From NCBI GenBank assembly GCA_002083655.1, contig MSXR01000024.1, positions 1 through 33,707 of the forward strand: a stretch of 33,707 nt of DNA, read 5' to 3'. The notes beneath the pieces are model-generated. The model saw only the letters and a list, made by a program, of their open reading frames with translations. It did not search any database and had not been told where the DNA came from. The DNA comes from Proteobacteria bacterium ST_bin14. GTDB lineage: Bacteria > Pseudomonadota > Alphaproteobacteria > Sphingomonadales > Sphingomonadaceae. Below are positions 24,310 through 32,330 of this stretch, piece by piece. Positions within the stretch are counted from its first letter, which is position 1. Each line of letters opens with the position of its first letter. The position numbers and the translations under genes are program-made.

Positions 24310-25766
24310 TTGGGAAAGGTCACCGCCCACCAGGCATCAAACGCCGCGCGTTCAGCCGCCGTCAGGTGCAGCCCGATTTTGGAGCGCCGTAACAGCGCAT
24401 CTTCGGGGGTGCGCGCCCATTCGCGGTCGTGCATCCAGCGTGCCTCAACCTCGGTCAGCCCGCCGCCCAGATCACGGCCCATCGCCGCTGCATCGCTGAT
24501 CCCGTCGAGCAGCTGGTGCAGCATCGACCCATAGGCGCGCGCCATGCGGTGCGACCGGTCGTTGCCCAGAAACGGCCAGGTCGCGCGCACTTTGGCGAGG
24601 AACGCGCCGAAATTGCCGATATCGCCGCCCGGAAAGGGCCGACTGCCGGTAACGGGCCGAACGCGACAGCCCATGGGGTGCGCCAGTTTCGCCACCGCTT
24701 CCTGCGCCAGATGCCGCGCCGTGGTGATCTTGCCGCCAAAGATAGACAGCAATGCCGGGCCGTTGGTGTCGAGTTCCAGCACATAATCGCGCGTCACCGC
24801 CTTGGCCTCGCTCGCCCCGTCATCATATAATGGCCGTACGCCGGACCAGCTGGAGGTAACGTCAGCAGGCCCCACCTGTTTCACAAAATGCCGGTTCACC
24901 GCTTCACACAGATACGCGATTTCGTCCGCATCGATCACCGCATCCTCGGGCGCGTCGACGGGCACATCGGTGGTGCCGATTTCGGTCGATCCGTTTTCGT
25001 AGGGAATGGCAAACACGATCCGGCGATCGGGCTGCTGCAGGATATAGGCCTGATCGCCGTCAAACAGGCTTGGCACCACGATATGGCTGCCCTTGATCAG
25101 CCGCACGCCGCTGGCCGCATTCACGCCCAGCTTGCCGAGCATCTGGTGCACCCATGGCCCCGCTGCGTTCACCATGCCGCGCGCCGCAATCTCGCGCCCG
25201 TCGGATAGGGTGGCGCGCCACAAATCCCCTTCGCGGCGGGCGGATACCAGCGCGGTCTGGACGATAATCTCCGCGCCATTGGCGGCGGCGTCCACCGCGT
25301 TCAGCACCGTCAGCCGGGCATCATCCACCCAGGCATCAGAATAGACGAACCCCTTGCGCCCCCCCTTTAGCGGATCGGTGAAGCCGGTATCGCTCCCCCG
25401 CAGCCCGCGTGATCGCGGCAGCGACATGCGCCCGCCCAGAAAATCATACAGCAGCAGCCCCAGCCGCACCAACAGCCACGGCCGGACGGCATTTTCATGC
25501 GGCAGCACGAATTGCAGCGGATAGATGATGTGGGGCGCGGCCTTGATCAGCCGTTCGCGCTCGCGCAGCGCCTCTGCCACCAGCTTGAACTCATAATATT
25601 CCAGATAGCGCAGGCCGCCATGGATCAGCTTGGTCGATGCTGATGAGGTTGCGCCTGCAAGATCGCCCTTTTCAACAAGCACCACCTTCAGGCCATTCAG
25701 CGCCGCCTCTCGCGCAATCGCTGCGCCGTTGATTCCGCCGCCGATGATAAGGAGATCATATGTCAC
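24306..25766 (-). CDS. glpD: Glycerol-3-phosphate dehydrogenase
   Basis: A 486-residue FAD-dependent membrane-associated enzyme that oxidises glycerol 3-phosphate to dihydroxyacetone phosphate and passes electrons to quinone. The dinucleotide site is LLIIGGGINGAAIAREA (residues 5-21); SSASTKLIHGGLRYLEYYEF and SGVRPLYDD are family signatures. The length is typical for the short alphaproteobacterial form. It is the first gene of the glpD-trhO-doxX-small protein run and is divergent from rnr, with a tandem repeat in the gap. Confidence 0.95.
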   Translation of the reverse strand: MTYDLLIIGGGINGAAIAREAALNGLKVVLVEKGDLAGATSSASTKLIHGGLRYLEYYEFKLVAEALRERERLIKAAPHIIYPLQFVLPHENAVRPWLLVRLGLLLYDFLGGRMSLPRSRGLRGSDTGFTDPLKGGRKGFVYSDAWVDDARLTVLNAVDAAANGAEIIVQTALVSARREGDLWRATLSDGREIAARGMVNAAGPWVHQMLGKLGVNAASGVRLIKGSHIVVPSLFDGDQAYILQQPDRRIVFAIPYENGSTEIGTTDVPVDAPEDAVIDADEIAYLCEAVNRHFVKQVGPADVTSSWSGVRPLYDDGASEAKAVTRDYVLELDTNGPALLSIFGGKITTARHLAQEAVAKLAHPMGCRVRPVTGSRPFPGGDIGNFGAFLAKVRATWPFLGNDRSHRMARAYGSMLHQLLDGISDAAAMGRDLGGGLTEVEARWMHDREWARTPEDALLRRSKIGLHLTAAERAAFDAWWAVTFPK

Positions 25767-25800
25767 ATCTGTCCGATAGCTTGGCTACGCCACTTCGCAC

Positions 25801-25840
25801 AGAAGGAATTTGCCAGAAGGAATTTGCCAGAAGGATTTGG
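25801..25840 (+). repeat. 14-bp tandem repeat, 2.8 copies
   Basis: AGAAGGAATTTGCC is repeated exactly at 25801-25814 and 25815-25828, with a third partial copy to 25840 (AGAAGGATTTGG). It lies in the glpD-rnr gap, about 30 bases before the rnr ATG. Each unit includes a Shine-Dalgarno-like AGAAGGA. Confidence 0.85.
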
Positions 25841-25871
25841 TACTTCGCCCACAACCGCCTATTCCGTGGCG

Positions 25872-28226
25872 ATGCCCAAATTCATGCCCAAGCCGACTGG
25901 CAGCCTGCCCACACCCAAACAAATCCTCGATTTCATCGCTTCTGCTGAAACCAGCGTTGGCAAGCGCGAGATTGCCAAGGCGTTTGGCCTGCACGGCGCA
26001 GAGAAAATCGCGCTGAAGGCGTTGTTAAAGGACATGGCCGATGAGGGGCTGATCGATAGCGCCCCCGGTCGCGCATTTCATCAGATGGGCGGGGTGCCCA
26101 AGGTTACCGTGCTGCGCATCACCGATGTGGGGGATGACGGCCAATGCTGGGCGGTGCCCGAAAGCTGGCAGGCGGATACGCCCGCGCCGCGGCTGCGCGT
26201 GCGGGAAAAGGGGCGGCGCGGCGCGCTGGGCATTGGCGACCGGATTTTGGCGCGGACGGAGGAGGCCGGGAATGGCTGGATCGCCCATCCGCTGAAATCG
26301 CTCGCCAAGGGTGAGGAGCTGATTCTGGGCGTGCTGCGCGAAGAAGGCGGCAAGCTGTGGCTGATCGGCGTCGACAAGCGCGAACGGCGTGAACATCAGG
26401 TGTCCGATGCGGGCGGGGCGAACCCCGGCGATCTGGTGTTGGCAGAAAAAACCGGCCGCCCGCCGCGCATCACCGCGCGGGTAACGCAGGTGCTGGGCGA
26501 TCCATTTGCCCCGCGCAGTTTTTCGATGATCGCCATTCACAAGCTGGGCATCCCGGTGGAATTTGCACCTGAGGCGATTGCGGAAGCAGCCGAGGTGGCA
26601 CGCCAACCGCTGGGGGAGACCCGCGAAGACCTGCGCCATTTGCCCATTGTCGCCATCGATCCGGAGGATGCCCGCGACCATGATGATGCCGTGTGGGCCA
26701 CGCCTGATGATGATCCGGACAATGCCGGCGGCTGGAAGGCGATTGTCGCGATCGCCGATGTCAGCTTTTATGTCCGCCCCGGCACGGCGATTGACAAGGA
26801 AGCGCGGCGGCGCGGCAACAGCGTGTATTTCCCTGACCGGGTGGTGCCGATGCTGCCCGAATTGCTGTCTGCCGATGTCTGTTCGCTGAAAGCAGGGGAG
26901 GACCGGGCGGCACTCGCCTGCCACCTGCAGATCAGCAAGGCCGGTGCACTGAAAAGCTGGCGTTTTACGCGCGCGGTGGTGCGGCTGACGGCGAACATCG
27001 CCTATGAGGAAGCGCAGGCGATGGTGGATGCGCATGAAAGGGCAGGGGCACCCCCTTCTCCCCTCCCGCTTGCGGGAGGGGCTGGGGGTGGGTCCGAAGC
27101 AGCCTCAACCGCCAAGCTTGGGGAAAGCGCGGGCCCACCCCCAACCCCTCCCGCAAGCGGGAGGGGAGAGATTCTTGCCGCCCTGCTGCCCCTCTGGTCC
27201 TGCTGGCGTGCGCTGGCCGCAGCCCGGGAGAAGCGCGCGCCGCTTGATCTTGATCTGCCCGAACGGCGGGTGGTGCTCGATGAAACGGGGCGGATCATGT
27301 CGGTTGCGCCGCGTGAACGGCTGGATGCGCATAAGCTGATTGAGGAATATATGATTGCCGCCAATGTTGCGGCGGCCAAGGCGCTGGAGAAGAAAAAGGC
27401 GCCCGTCATGTACCGCGACCATGAACCGCCCGCCCGCGAAAAGCTGGTCGCGCTGAAGGATTATCTGAAAACCTTTGGGGTTGAATTCGCGCTGGGGCAG
27501 GTGGTGAAGCCATCCACCTTCAACCATGTGATCGACCGGATCGGCGACAGTGATTTTCGCCCGCAGGTGATGGAGCAAATTTTGCGCACGCAAACCCAGG
27601 CCTATTATGCGCCGGGCAATCACGGCCATTTCGGGCTGGCGCTGGGCAGCTATGCGCACTTTACATCGCCTATCCGGCGTTATGCCGATCTGATCGTCCA
27701 CCGATCGCTGGTGGCCGCGTATAAACTTGGGCCCGGCCCGCTGGCTGAAGCCGACGCCGCATCGATGGACAAGATCGGCGAGAGCATTTCGATGCTCGAA
27801 CGCCGCGCGATGGAGGCGGAGCGGGACACGGTTGATCGCTATGTCGCCGCTTATCTGGGAGAGCGGGTGGGCGATGTGGTGGATGTGCGCATAACGGGCG
27901 TGCAGAATTTCGGCTTTTTTGCCACTGTGGAGGGCATTGGCGGCGACGGGCTGATGCCGGTGCGTGACATTGGCCGCGAGTATTTCCGCTATGATGAGGC
28001 TGCCAAGGCGCTGATCGGTGAGCATAGCGGCGATGTTTTTTCCAGCGGCATGCGGCTGCAACTGCGACTGGCCGAAGCAAACCCCGTTACCGGCGCGCTG
28101 CGGTTTGAAATGGTGGACGGCAAAGGCAGCAGCGGCGGCGCGCACCCGGCAGGGGATCGACCGAAGCGGATCATCAAGCATCGCGGCCGACCGGCGAATA
28201 TCCGCCATCAGGGAAAAAAGCGCTGA
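25872..28226 (+). CDS. rnr: Ribonuclease R with in-frame REP-derived insert
   Basis: A 784-residue 3'-5' exoribonuclease. The order is a winged-helix N-terminus (PTPKQILDFIAS), a cold-shock region, the RNB catalytic domain with IDPEDARDHDDAVWA carrying the metal-binding Asps, and an S1 domain (VVDVRITGVQNFGFFATVEG) followed by a basic tail. Inside the RNB domain, between YEEAQAMVDAHERAG and ILAALLPLWSCWRAL, about 40 residues rich in Pro, Gly and Ser are encoded by a pair of palindromic repeats (27058-27168). The frame and the motifs on both sides are intact, so the enzyme is probably active. ATG at 25872 is used; a TTG at 25824 inside the tandem repeat is also in frame but unlikely. Confidence 0.93.
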   Translation: MPKFMPKPTGSLPTPKQILDFIASAETSVGKREIAKAFGLHGAEKIALKALLKDMADEGLIDSAPGRAFHQMGGVPKVTVLRITDVGDDGQCWAVPESWQADTPAPRLRVREKGRRGALGIGDRILARTEEAGNGWIAHPLKSLAKGEELILGVLREEGGKLWLIGVDKRERREHQVSDAGGANPGDLVLAEKTGRPPRITARVTQVLGDPFAPRSFSMIAIHKLGIPVEFAPEAIAEAAEVARQPLGETREDLRHLPIVAIDPEDARDHDDAVWATPDDDPDNAGGWKAIVAIADVSFYVRPGTAIDKEARRRGNSVYFPDRVVPMLPELLSADVCSLKAGEDRAALACHLQISKAGALKSWRFTRAVVRLTANIAYEEAQAMVDAHERAGAPPSPLPLAGGAGGGSEAASTAKLGESAGPPPTPPASGRGEILAALLPLWSCWRALAAAREKRAPLDLDLPERRVVLDETGRIMSVAPRERLDAHKLIEEYMIAANVAAAKALEKKKAPVMYRDHEPPAREKLVALKDYLKTFGVEFALGQVVKPSTFNHVIDRIGDSDFRPQVMEQILRTQTQAYYAPGNHGHFGLALGSYAHFTSPIRRYADLIVHRSLVAAYKLGPGPLAEADAASMDKIGESISMLERRAMEAERDTVDRYVAAYLGERVGDVVDVRITGVQNFGFFATVEGIGGDGLMPVRDIGREYFRYDEAAKALIGEHSGDVFSSGMRLQLRLAEANPVTGALRFEMVDGKGSSGGAHPAGDRPKRIIKHRGRPANIRHQGKKR
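27058..27168. repeat. REP-like palindrome pair inserted in rnr
   Basis: Two 35-base units face each other: 27058-27092 and 27134-27168. The reverse complement of the first differs from the second by one base. Each holds a hairpin CCCTCCCGCTTGCGGGAGGG (or its complement) with G/C-rich flanks. A 41-base spacer lies between. The pair has the form of a BIME-type twin REP. It keeps the rnr reading frame and adds a Pro/Gly-rich loop to the protein. Confidence 0.9.
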
Positions 28227-28263
28227 TACGGGCTTTGGGTCTATTGCCGATCAGCAACCAAAT

Positions 28264-28273
28264 GATACGTATC
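28264..28273. promoter_or_regulatory. GATACGTATC palindrome, operator candidate
   Basis: A perfect 10-bp palindrome inside a near-perfect 16-bp one (28261-28276), about 60 bases upstream of the first small membrane-protein gene. It could be a repressor or activator site for the pair. Only symmetry and position support it. Confidence 0.3.
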
Positions 28274-28331
28274 GTTGCAAGACGAGCGCGCAAAAGCGTG
28301 CCATGAAGACACCATAGCCTTGGAGGGTGAT

Positions 28332-28628
28332 GTGGGAGCAGCAGCAGCGATGGTCGCGCGAGCGCGGCGCAACGTCATCTCGCATTTCATGTCGTGCGAT
28401 GCGGTGTCGGCTGCAAAGGCGGTCAGCTACACGCCGAGGCGGCCTGTCGAACGCCGCATGCTCGATCGTTATGTCCGCTCAGGCGTGATCGTGCCGACCA
28501 AGGGGTCGGCCTATTTTATCGATGTCCCAAGCTATGGTTCGTACAGCAATAGCCGCAAGCGCAATGTGGGCGTGGCGATGGCGCTGCTTGCGCTGGTTGG
28601 CGGCGCAGTCGTTGGGATTATGGGGTAG
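28332..28628 (+). CDS. Small single-helix membrane protein, first of a paralogous pair
   Basis: A 98-residue protein beginning with GTG, with GGAGGG five bases upstream. The N-terminal 70 residues look like a small helical, perhaps winged-helix domain (RRMLDRYVRSGVIVPTKGSAYFIDVPSY). The last 20 residues form one membrane helix (VGVAMALLALVGGAVVGIMG). The next gene encodes a protein of the same plan (VFARMLRTGMVRDAGRNRFYLDLPAY and a C-terminal helix). The pair is probably co-transcribed. I know no function. The open frame begins at 28275 but the GTG has the better ribosome site. Confidence 0.7.
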   Translation: MGAAAAMVARARRNVISHFMSCDAVSAAKAVSYTPRRPVERRMLDRYVRSGVIVPTKGSAYFIDVPSYGSYSNSRKRNVGVAMALLALVGGAVVGIMG

Positions 28629-28630
28629 AT

Positions 28631-28963
28631 ATGGCAATGGCCCCCATGTCTGGTGCGCGGCGCTCCACCATTGAAACCGCCGCGCTGGATCGCACCCGGC
28701 GGCGGCTGGCGCAGGTCTTTATGGCCAATCACGCGCTGTCACCCGAAGATGCCATTGCGTTCAGCACGACCAATGCGGCCGATGAAAAGGTGTTCGCGCG
28801 GATGCTGCGCACCGGCATGGTCCGCGATGCCGGGCGCAACCGTTTCTACCTCGATCTGCCCGCCTATCATGCGCAGATTAACCGCCGCCAGCGGCTGAAC
28901 GCGGTGATTACGATTGTGCTGGCGGTTGTGGTCGCACTGCTGGCGACCCGGTTTTACGTTTAG
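28631..28963 (+). CDS. Small single-helix membrane protein, second of a paralogous pair
   Basis: A 110-residue paralogue of the preceding protein. It has the same order: a short basic N-terminus, a helical segment with Arg/Leu repeats, a YLDLPAYHAQINRRQR motif before the membrane, and a C-terminal helix (LNAVITIVLAVVVALLATRF). The ATG follows the upstream stop after two bases, so translation is likely coupled. The basic residues just before the helix suggest that the N-terminal domain stays in the cytoplasm. Confidence 0.75.
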   Translation: MAMAPMSGARRSTIETAALDRTRRRLAQVFMANHALSPEDAIAFSTTNAADEKVFARMLRTGMVRDAGRNRFYLDLPAYHAQINRRQRLNAVITIVLAVVVALLATRFYV

Positions 28964-29025
28964 GGCGGGTTGGTAAGGCGGGGTGGCGGGCGGGCTGACG
29001 AATACCTCGCCAGCCCCCCAGCTGC

Positions 29026-30195
29026 TCACGCTGCCGTAAAGGTCAGCCCGGCCTTGTCGATCAGCCGCTTGCGCAGCGCATCGCCCATGATCGCGCCGGG
29101 CGTCCAAATGCCGCCCTTGGCACCGGCCACGTCCTGCACCAGGCACAGCGCGCTTTCGGCGATCATCTTGCTGGTGGATCCGTAACCGGGATCACGATCA
29201 CCCGTCACCACCGCGTCGATGCGCTGACCGTCGGCCATTTCGCCGATGAACAGCACGTCATAATGGCCCGCGTCGCGTTCTTCTTTCGATGGGCCTTCGC
29301 CGGGCTTGGGGCCCTTGTCGCCCGAAAACGGGTTCATCTTGGCGAGCGCTTCTGCCGCCGCCTTGCCCATGTCGCCGAGACCTGCAACGACCATTTCATC
29401 ATAGACGAAATCCGCGCCGTAAGATTGGCTAAGCAGGAAATTGGTGCGGTGGACGTTCTTGGTGTTGATCGCCGCCATCACGAACGGCGCGACCCAGCTG
29501 TCGATCGCCTTGTCATATTCGGGTAGCATGCCGGTGGGCTGGCTTGGCCCCTTGAAGCCCGGCGTCAGCGCAAACGGGTTGGTCAGTACCCCGATCAGCG
29601 AAGGATTGCGCGCGGCAGCGGCCATCGTCGCCTTCAGGCTGGCAGCGGTGCCGCCGGAAAAGGTGCCCTTCATCGTGCGCACCCGGCATTTAACGCGGGG
29701 GGCGGGCATGCCGAACTTAGCCTTTGCCGCTTCCTGCAGTGTCAGCACGCCCAGATCGAACGGGATCGAATCAAACCCGCATGAAAACACGATGCGCGCA
29801 CCGGTTTCCTGCGCCTTGGCGTGATGTTTTTCGATCATTTCGGCCATCCACGCAGGCTCTCCGCACAGATCGACATAGGCGGTGCCGGTTTCGGCGCATG
29901 CCGCTACCAGATCGCTGCTATAGAGCTGGTACGGGCCGACCGTGGTCAGGATCACCGTGGCGCGGGCGCACATGGCGCGCACGCTGGCGGCGTCATCAGC
30001 ATCGGCGGTGACGAGCGGGGTATCGGCAGGCGCGCCAATCAGGTCGCGTACCTCCTCAAGCTTGGCGAGCGAGCGGCCGGCCATCGCCCATTTGGGCTTG
30101 TCTGCACCGGGATACGCCACCGCAAGATATTCGGCGACCAATCGGCCGGTATAGCCCGTTGCCCCATAAACGATGACGTCGAATTCGCGTGCCAT
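29026..30195 (-). CDS. Saccharopine dehydrogenase-like NAD(P)-dependent reductase
   Basis: A 389-residue protein with an N-terminal Rossmann motif VYGATGYTGRLVAEYLA (about residues 9-25) and the family segments TTVGPYQLY, GTAYVDLCGEP and FSCGFDSIPFDLG. These place it in the saccharopine-dehydrogenase-like / trans-acting enoyl reductase family, which includes lipid-modifying reductases. It is not a lysine-pathway saccharopine dehydrogenase by its motifs. The substrate is unknown. It runs on the same strand as the ABC exporter gene upstream of it, separated by a REP-like pair. Confidence 0.88.
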   Translation of the reverse strand: MAREFDVIVYGATGYTGRLVAEYLAVAYPGADKPKWAMAGRSLAKLEEVRDLIGAPADTPLVTADADDAASVRAMCARATVILTTVGPYQLYSSDLVAACAETGTAYVDLCGEPAWMAEMIEKHHAKAQETGARIVFSCGFDSIPFDLGVLTLQEAAKAKFGMPAPRVKCRVRTMKGTFSGGTAASLKATMAAAARNPSLIGVLTNPFALTPGFKGPSQPTGMLPEYDKAIDSWVAPFVMAAINTKNVHRTNFLLSQSYGADFVYDEMVVAGLGDMGKAAAEALAKMNPFSGDKGPKPGEGPSKEERDAGHYDVLFIGEMADGQRIDAVVTGDRDPGYGSTSKMIAESALCLVQDVAGAKGGIWTPGAIMGDALRKRLIDKAGLTFTAA

Positions 30196-30216
30196 GGTCG
30201 TCTCTCCCTTGATTTC

Positions 30217-30320
30217 CCTCTCCCTAAAGGGAGAGGATACCGAAGCTTGCGAGCTTGCTCACCAACTCCGACTAGGCAGCAAGCTGCCAAGTCTGCGTAT
30301 CCTCTCCCTCAAGGGAGAGG
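30217..30320. repeat. REP-like palindrome pair
   Basis: Two hairpins, CCTCTCCC-TAAA-GGGAGAGG (30217-30236) and CCTCTCCC-TCAA-GGGAGAGG (30301-30320), are set so that ATAC/GTAT flanks extend the symmetry between them. A further short inverted repeat (AGCTTGC/GCAAGCT) lies in the spacer. The pair sits between two minus-strand genes and resembles the rnr insert in layout but has a different core. Confidence 0.85.
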
Positions 30321-30330
30321 AGAATATACC

Positions 30331-32163
30331 TCACGCCGCTTGGCTGAATTGCAGGCTGGCCAGCCGGGCATAAAGCCCGTTTTGGCCGATCAATTGGCTG
30401 TGCGTGCCCGTTTCCACAATGCGGCCCTCGTCCATCACGATGATCCGCGACGCCGAACGCACCGTGGCGAGGCGGTGGGCGATGACCAGCGTGGTGCGAT
30501 CCTCCATCAGCCGCTCGAGCGCTTGTTGCACCAGCCGCTCACTCTCGGCATCCAGCGCGCTGGTTGCTTCATCAAGCAGCAGGATCGGCGCATTGCGGAG
30601 CAGCGCGCGGGCAATCGCGACGCGCTGACGCTGGCCACCGGACAAGCGTGCGCCGCCTTCGCCCAGAAACGTATCGAGCCCGTCTGGCAGCTTGCGCAGG
30701 AATTCAGCCGCGTTGGCAGCTTCTGCCGCCTTCCAAAGCGCATCGTCGCTGGCGGACCAGTCACCATAGCGCAGGTTATCGCGCGCGCTCGCGCCAAAGA
30801 TGACGGTATCCTGCGGCACCATGGCGATGCGTTTGCGGATTTCGGCCGGGTCTGCGCTTGGCAGGCCAACGCCGTCGATGCGGATCATCCCCGAATCGGG
30901 GTCATAAAAGCGCTGGATCAGCTGGAACAGCGTCGATTTGCCCGCCCCTGACGGGCCAACAATCGCCACCGTTTCCCCCGGCGCGACGGTCAACGAGAAA
31001 CTGTCGAGCGCCGACACTTCCTGCCGCGTGGGATAGCGGAAGGTGACATTGTCAAACGCCACTTCGCCCAGGGCTGGCACCGGCAAGGCCACAGGATGCA
31101 CCGGCGCGCAAATCTCTGGCTGTTCTGCCAGCAATTCGTTCAGCCGGGCGGCCGCGCCCGATGCGCGCAGCAGATCGCCATATACCTCGGTCAGCGCGCC
31201 GAATGATCCGGCAACGAAGCCCCCGGTGAGCACAAATGCGGTGATCGAACCGCCGGTCAGCGTGCCATTGGCGACATCGCGCACCGCATCCCACATGATC
31301 AGCACAATCGCGCCGAACAACAAACCGATGACAGCGGCGGTCATGATCGCGCGCAGGCGGAAGCGGTTCTTGGCGGTGGAAAAGCTGCGTTCGACGGCGT
31401 TTTCAAACCGGTCGCCTTCGCGCTGTTCCTGCCCGAATGCCTGAACGATTTTCATCGCGCCCAATGTTTCCACCGCGATGGAGCCGATATCAGCGACCCG
31501 GTCCTGGCTGGTGCGCGAATATTGTCGCACCCGGCGACCCAGAAACACGATCGGCAGGATGACGACGGGAATGCCGATCAGCAGCGACGCCGCCAGTTTT
31601 GGCGCCAGCGCGAAGAGATAGATCACGCCGCCAACGCCAATCACCGCATTGCGCAGCGCGACGGAGACGGTGGTGCCAACAATCTGTTCAATGATCGCGG
31701 TATCCGCCGTCAGGCGCGATGCGATTTCGGACGGGCGGTTTTCTTCAAACCATTTCGGATCAAGCCGTAACAGGTTGCGGTGCACCGCCACGCGCACATC
31801 GGCAACGGTGCGTTCCCCCAGCCACGACACAAAATAGAACCGCACCGCCGTTGCGATTGCCAGCACCAGCACCACAACGCCAAGCCCCTGGAAATAAGGG
31901 GCGATCGATGCCGGATCGCCGTTTCCGCTAAAGCCGTTATCGACCACCAGCTTGAACGTGGCGGGGATATACAGCGTCGCGCCAGCGGCAAACACCAGCG
32001 CGATCACCGCAATGGTGATCTGCAGCGGGTATTTTGAGGCAAATCCCCAGACCATGACCAAGCTGGAAAGTTTGCGGCGGGGTTCGGGACCAGTGGTGGC
32101 GGCAGCGGTAGCGACGGGGGTGTCGGCGGCTGCGGGGGCGGGTGTCGTTGTGGATGCTTCCAT
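30331..32163 (-). CDS. ABC exporter, MsbA-like half-transporter
   Basis: A 610-residue fused membrane and ATPase protein. The N-terminal 30 residues are Ala/Thr/Pro-rich, then come six predicted helices with the coupling motifs typical of exporters (WFEENRPSEIASRLTAD). The ATPase has Walker A GPSGAGKST (about 402-410), the signature LSGGQRQR (near 505), Walker B ILLLDEATSALD (near 524) and the switch His in VIAHRLATV. It works as a dimer and probably flips lipids or exports hydrophobic compounds. No clear substrate hint lies nearby. ATG at 32163 is divergent from phaZ. Confidence 0.92.
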   Translation of the reverse strand: MEASTTTPAPAAADTPVATAAATTGPEPRRKLSSLVMVWGFASKYPLQITIAVIALVFAAGATLYIPATFKLVVDNGFSGNGDPASIAPYFQGLGVVVLVLAIATAVRFYFVSWLGERTVADVRVAVHRNLLRLDPKWFEENRPSEIASRLTADTAIIEQIVGTTVSVALRNAVIGVGGVIYLFALAPKLAASLLIGIPVVILPIVFLGRRVRQYSRTSQDRVADIGSIAVETLGAMKIVQAFGQEQREGDRFENAVERSFSTAKNRFRLRAIMTAAVIGLLFGAIVLIMWDAVRDVANGTLTGGSITAFVLTGGFVAGSFGALTEVYGDLLRASGAAARLNELLAEQPEICAPVHPVALPVPALGEVAFDNVTFRYPTRQEVSALDSFSLTVAPGETVAIVGPSGAGKSTLFQLIQRFYDPDSGMIRIDGVGLPSADPAEIRKRIAMVPQDTVIFGASARDNLRYGDWSASDDALWKAAEAANAAEFLRKLPDGLDTFLGEGGARLSGGQRQRVAIARALLRNAPILLLDEATSALDAESERLVQQALERLMEDRTTLVIAHRLATVRSASRIIVMDEGRIVETGTHSQLIGQNGLYARLASLQFSQAA

Positions 32164-32260
32164 GATCGCTGGCCTCTAGCACCGGCGTCCGCTGCCCTCA
32201 ACGTCAATCACGAATCAACTGGCATGCCCCCTGCCATCATATTGACGCACGCCATTGCTA

Positions 32261-32271
32261 CTGCAGTGCAG
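32261..32271. promoter_or_regulatory. PhaR-type operator upstream of phaZ
   Basis: CTGCAGTGCAG matches the known PhaR consensus CTGC-N3/4-GCAG of alphaproteobacteria. It lies 60 bases before the phaZ ATG, a place where binding would block transcription. PhaR senses polyhydroxybutyrate granules and controls granule genes. No phaR gene is in the window. Confidence 0.6.
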
Positions 32272-32330
32272 CATGTTAATGCATTACCAGTATACGGTCA
32301 TATGATCGATTTGGTTTTTAAGGGACGTCC

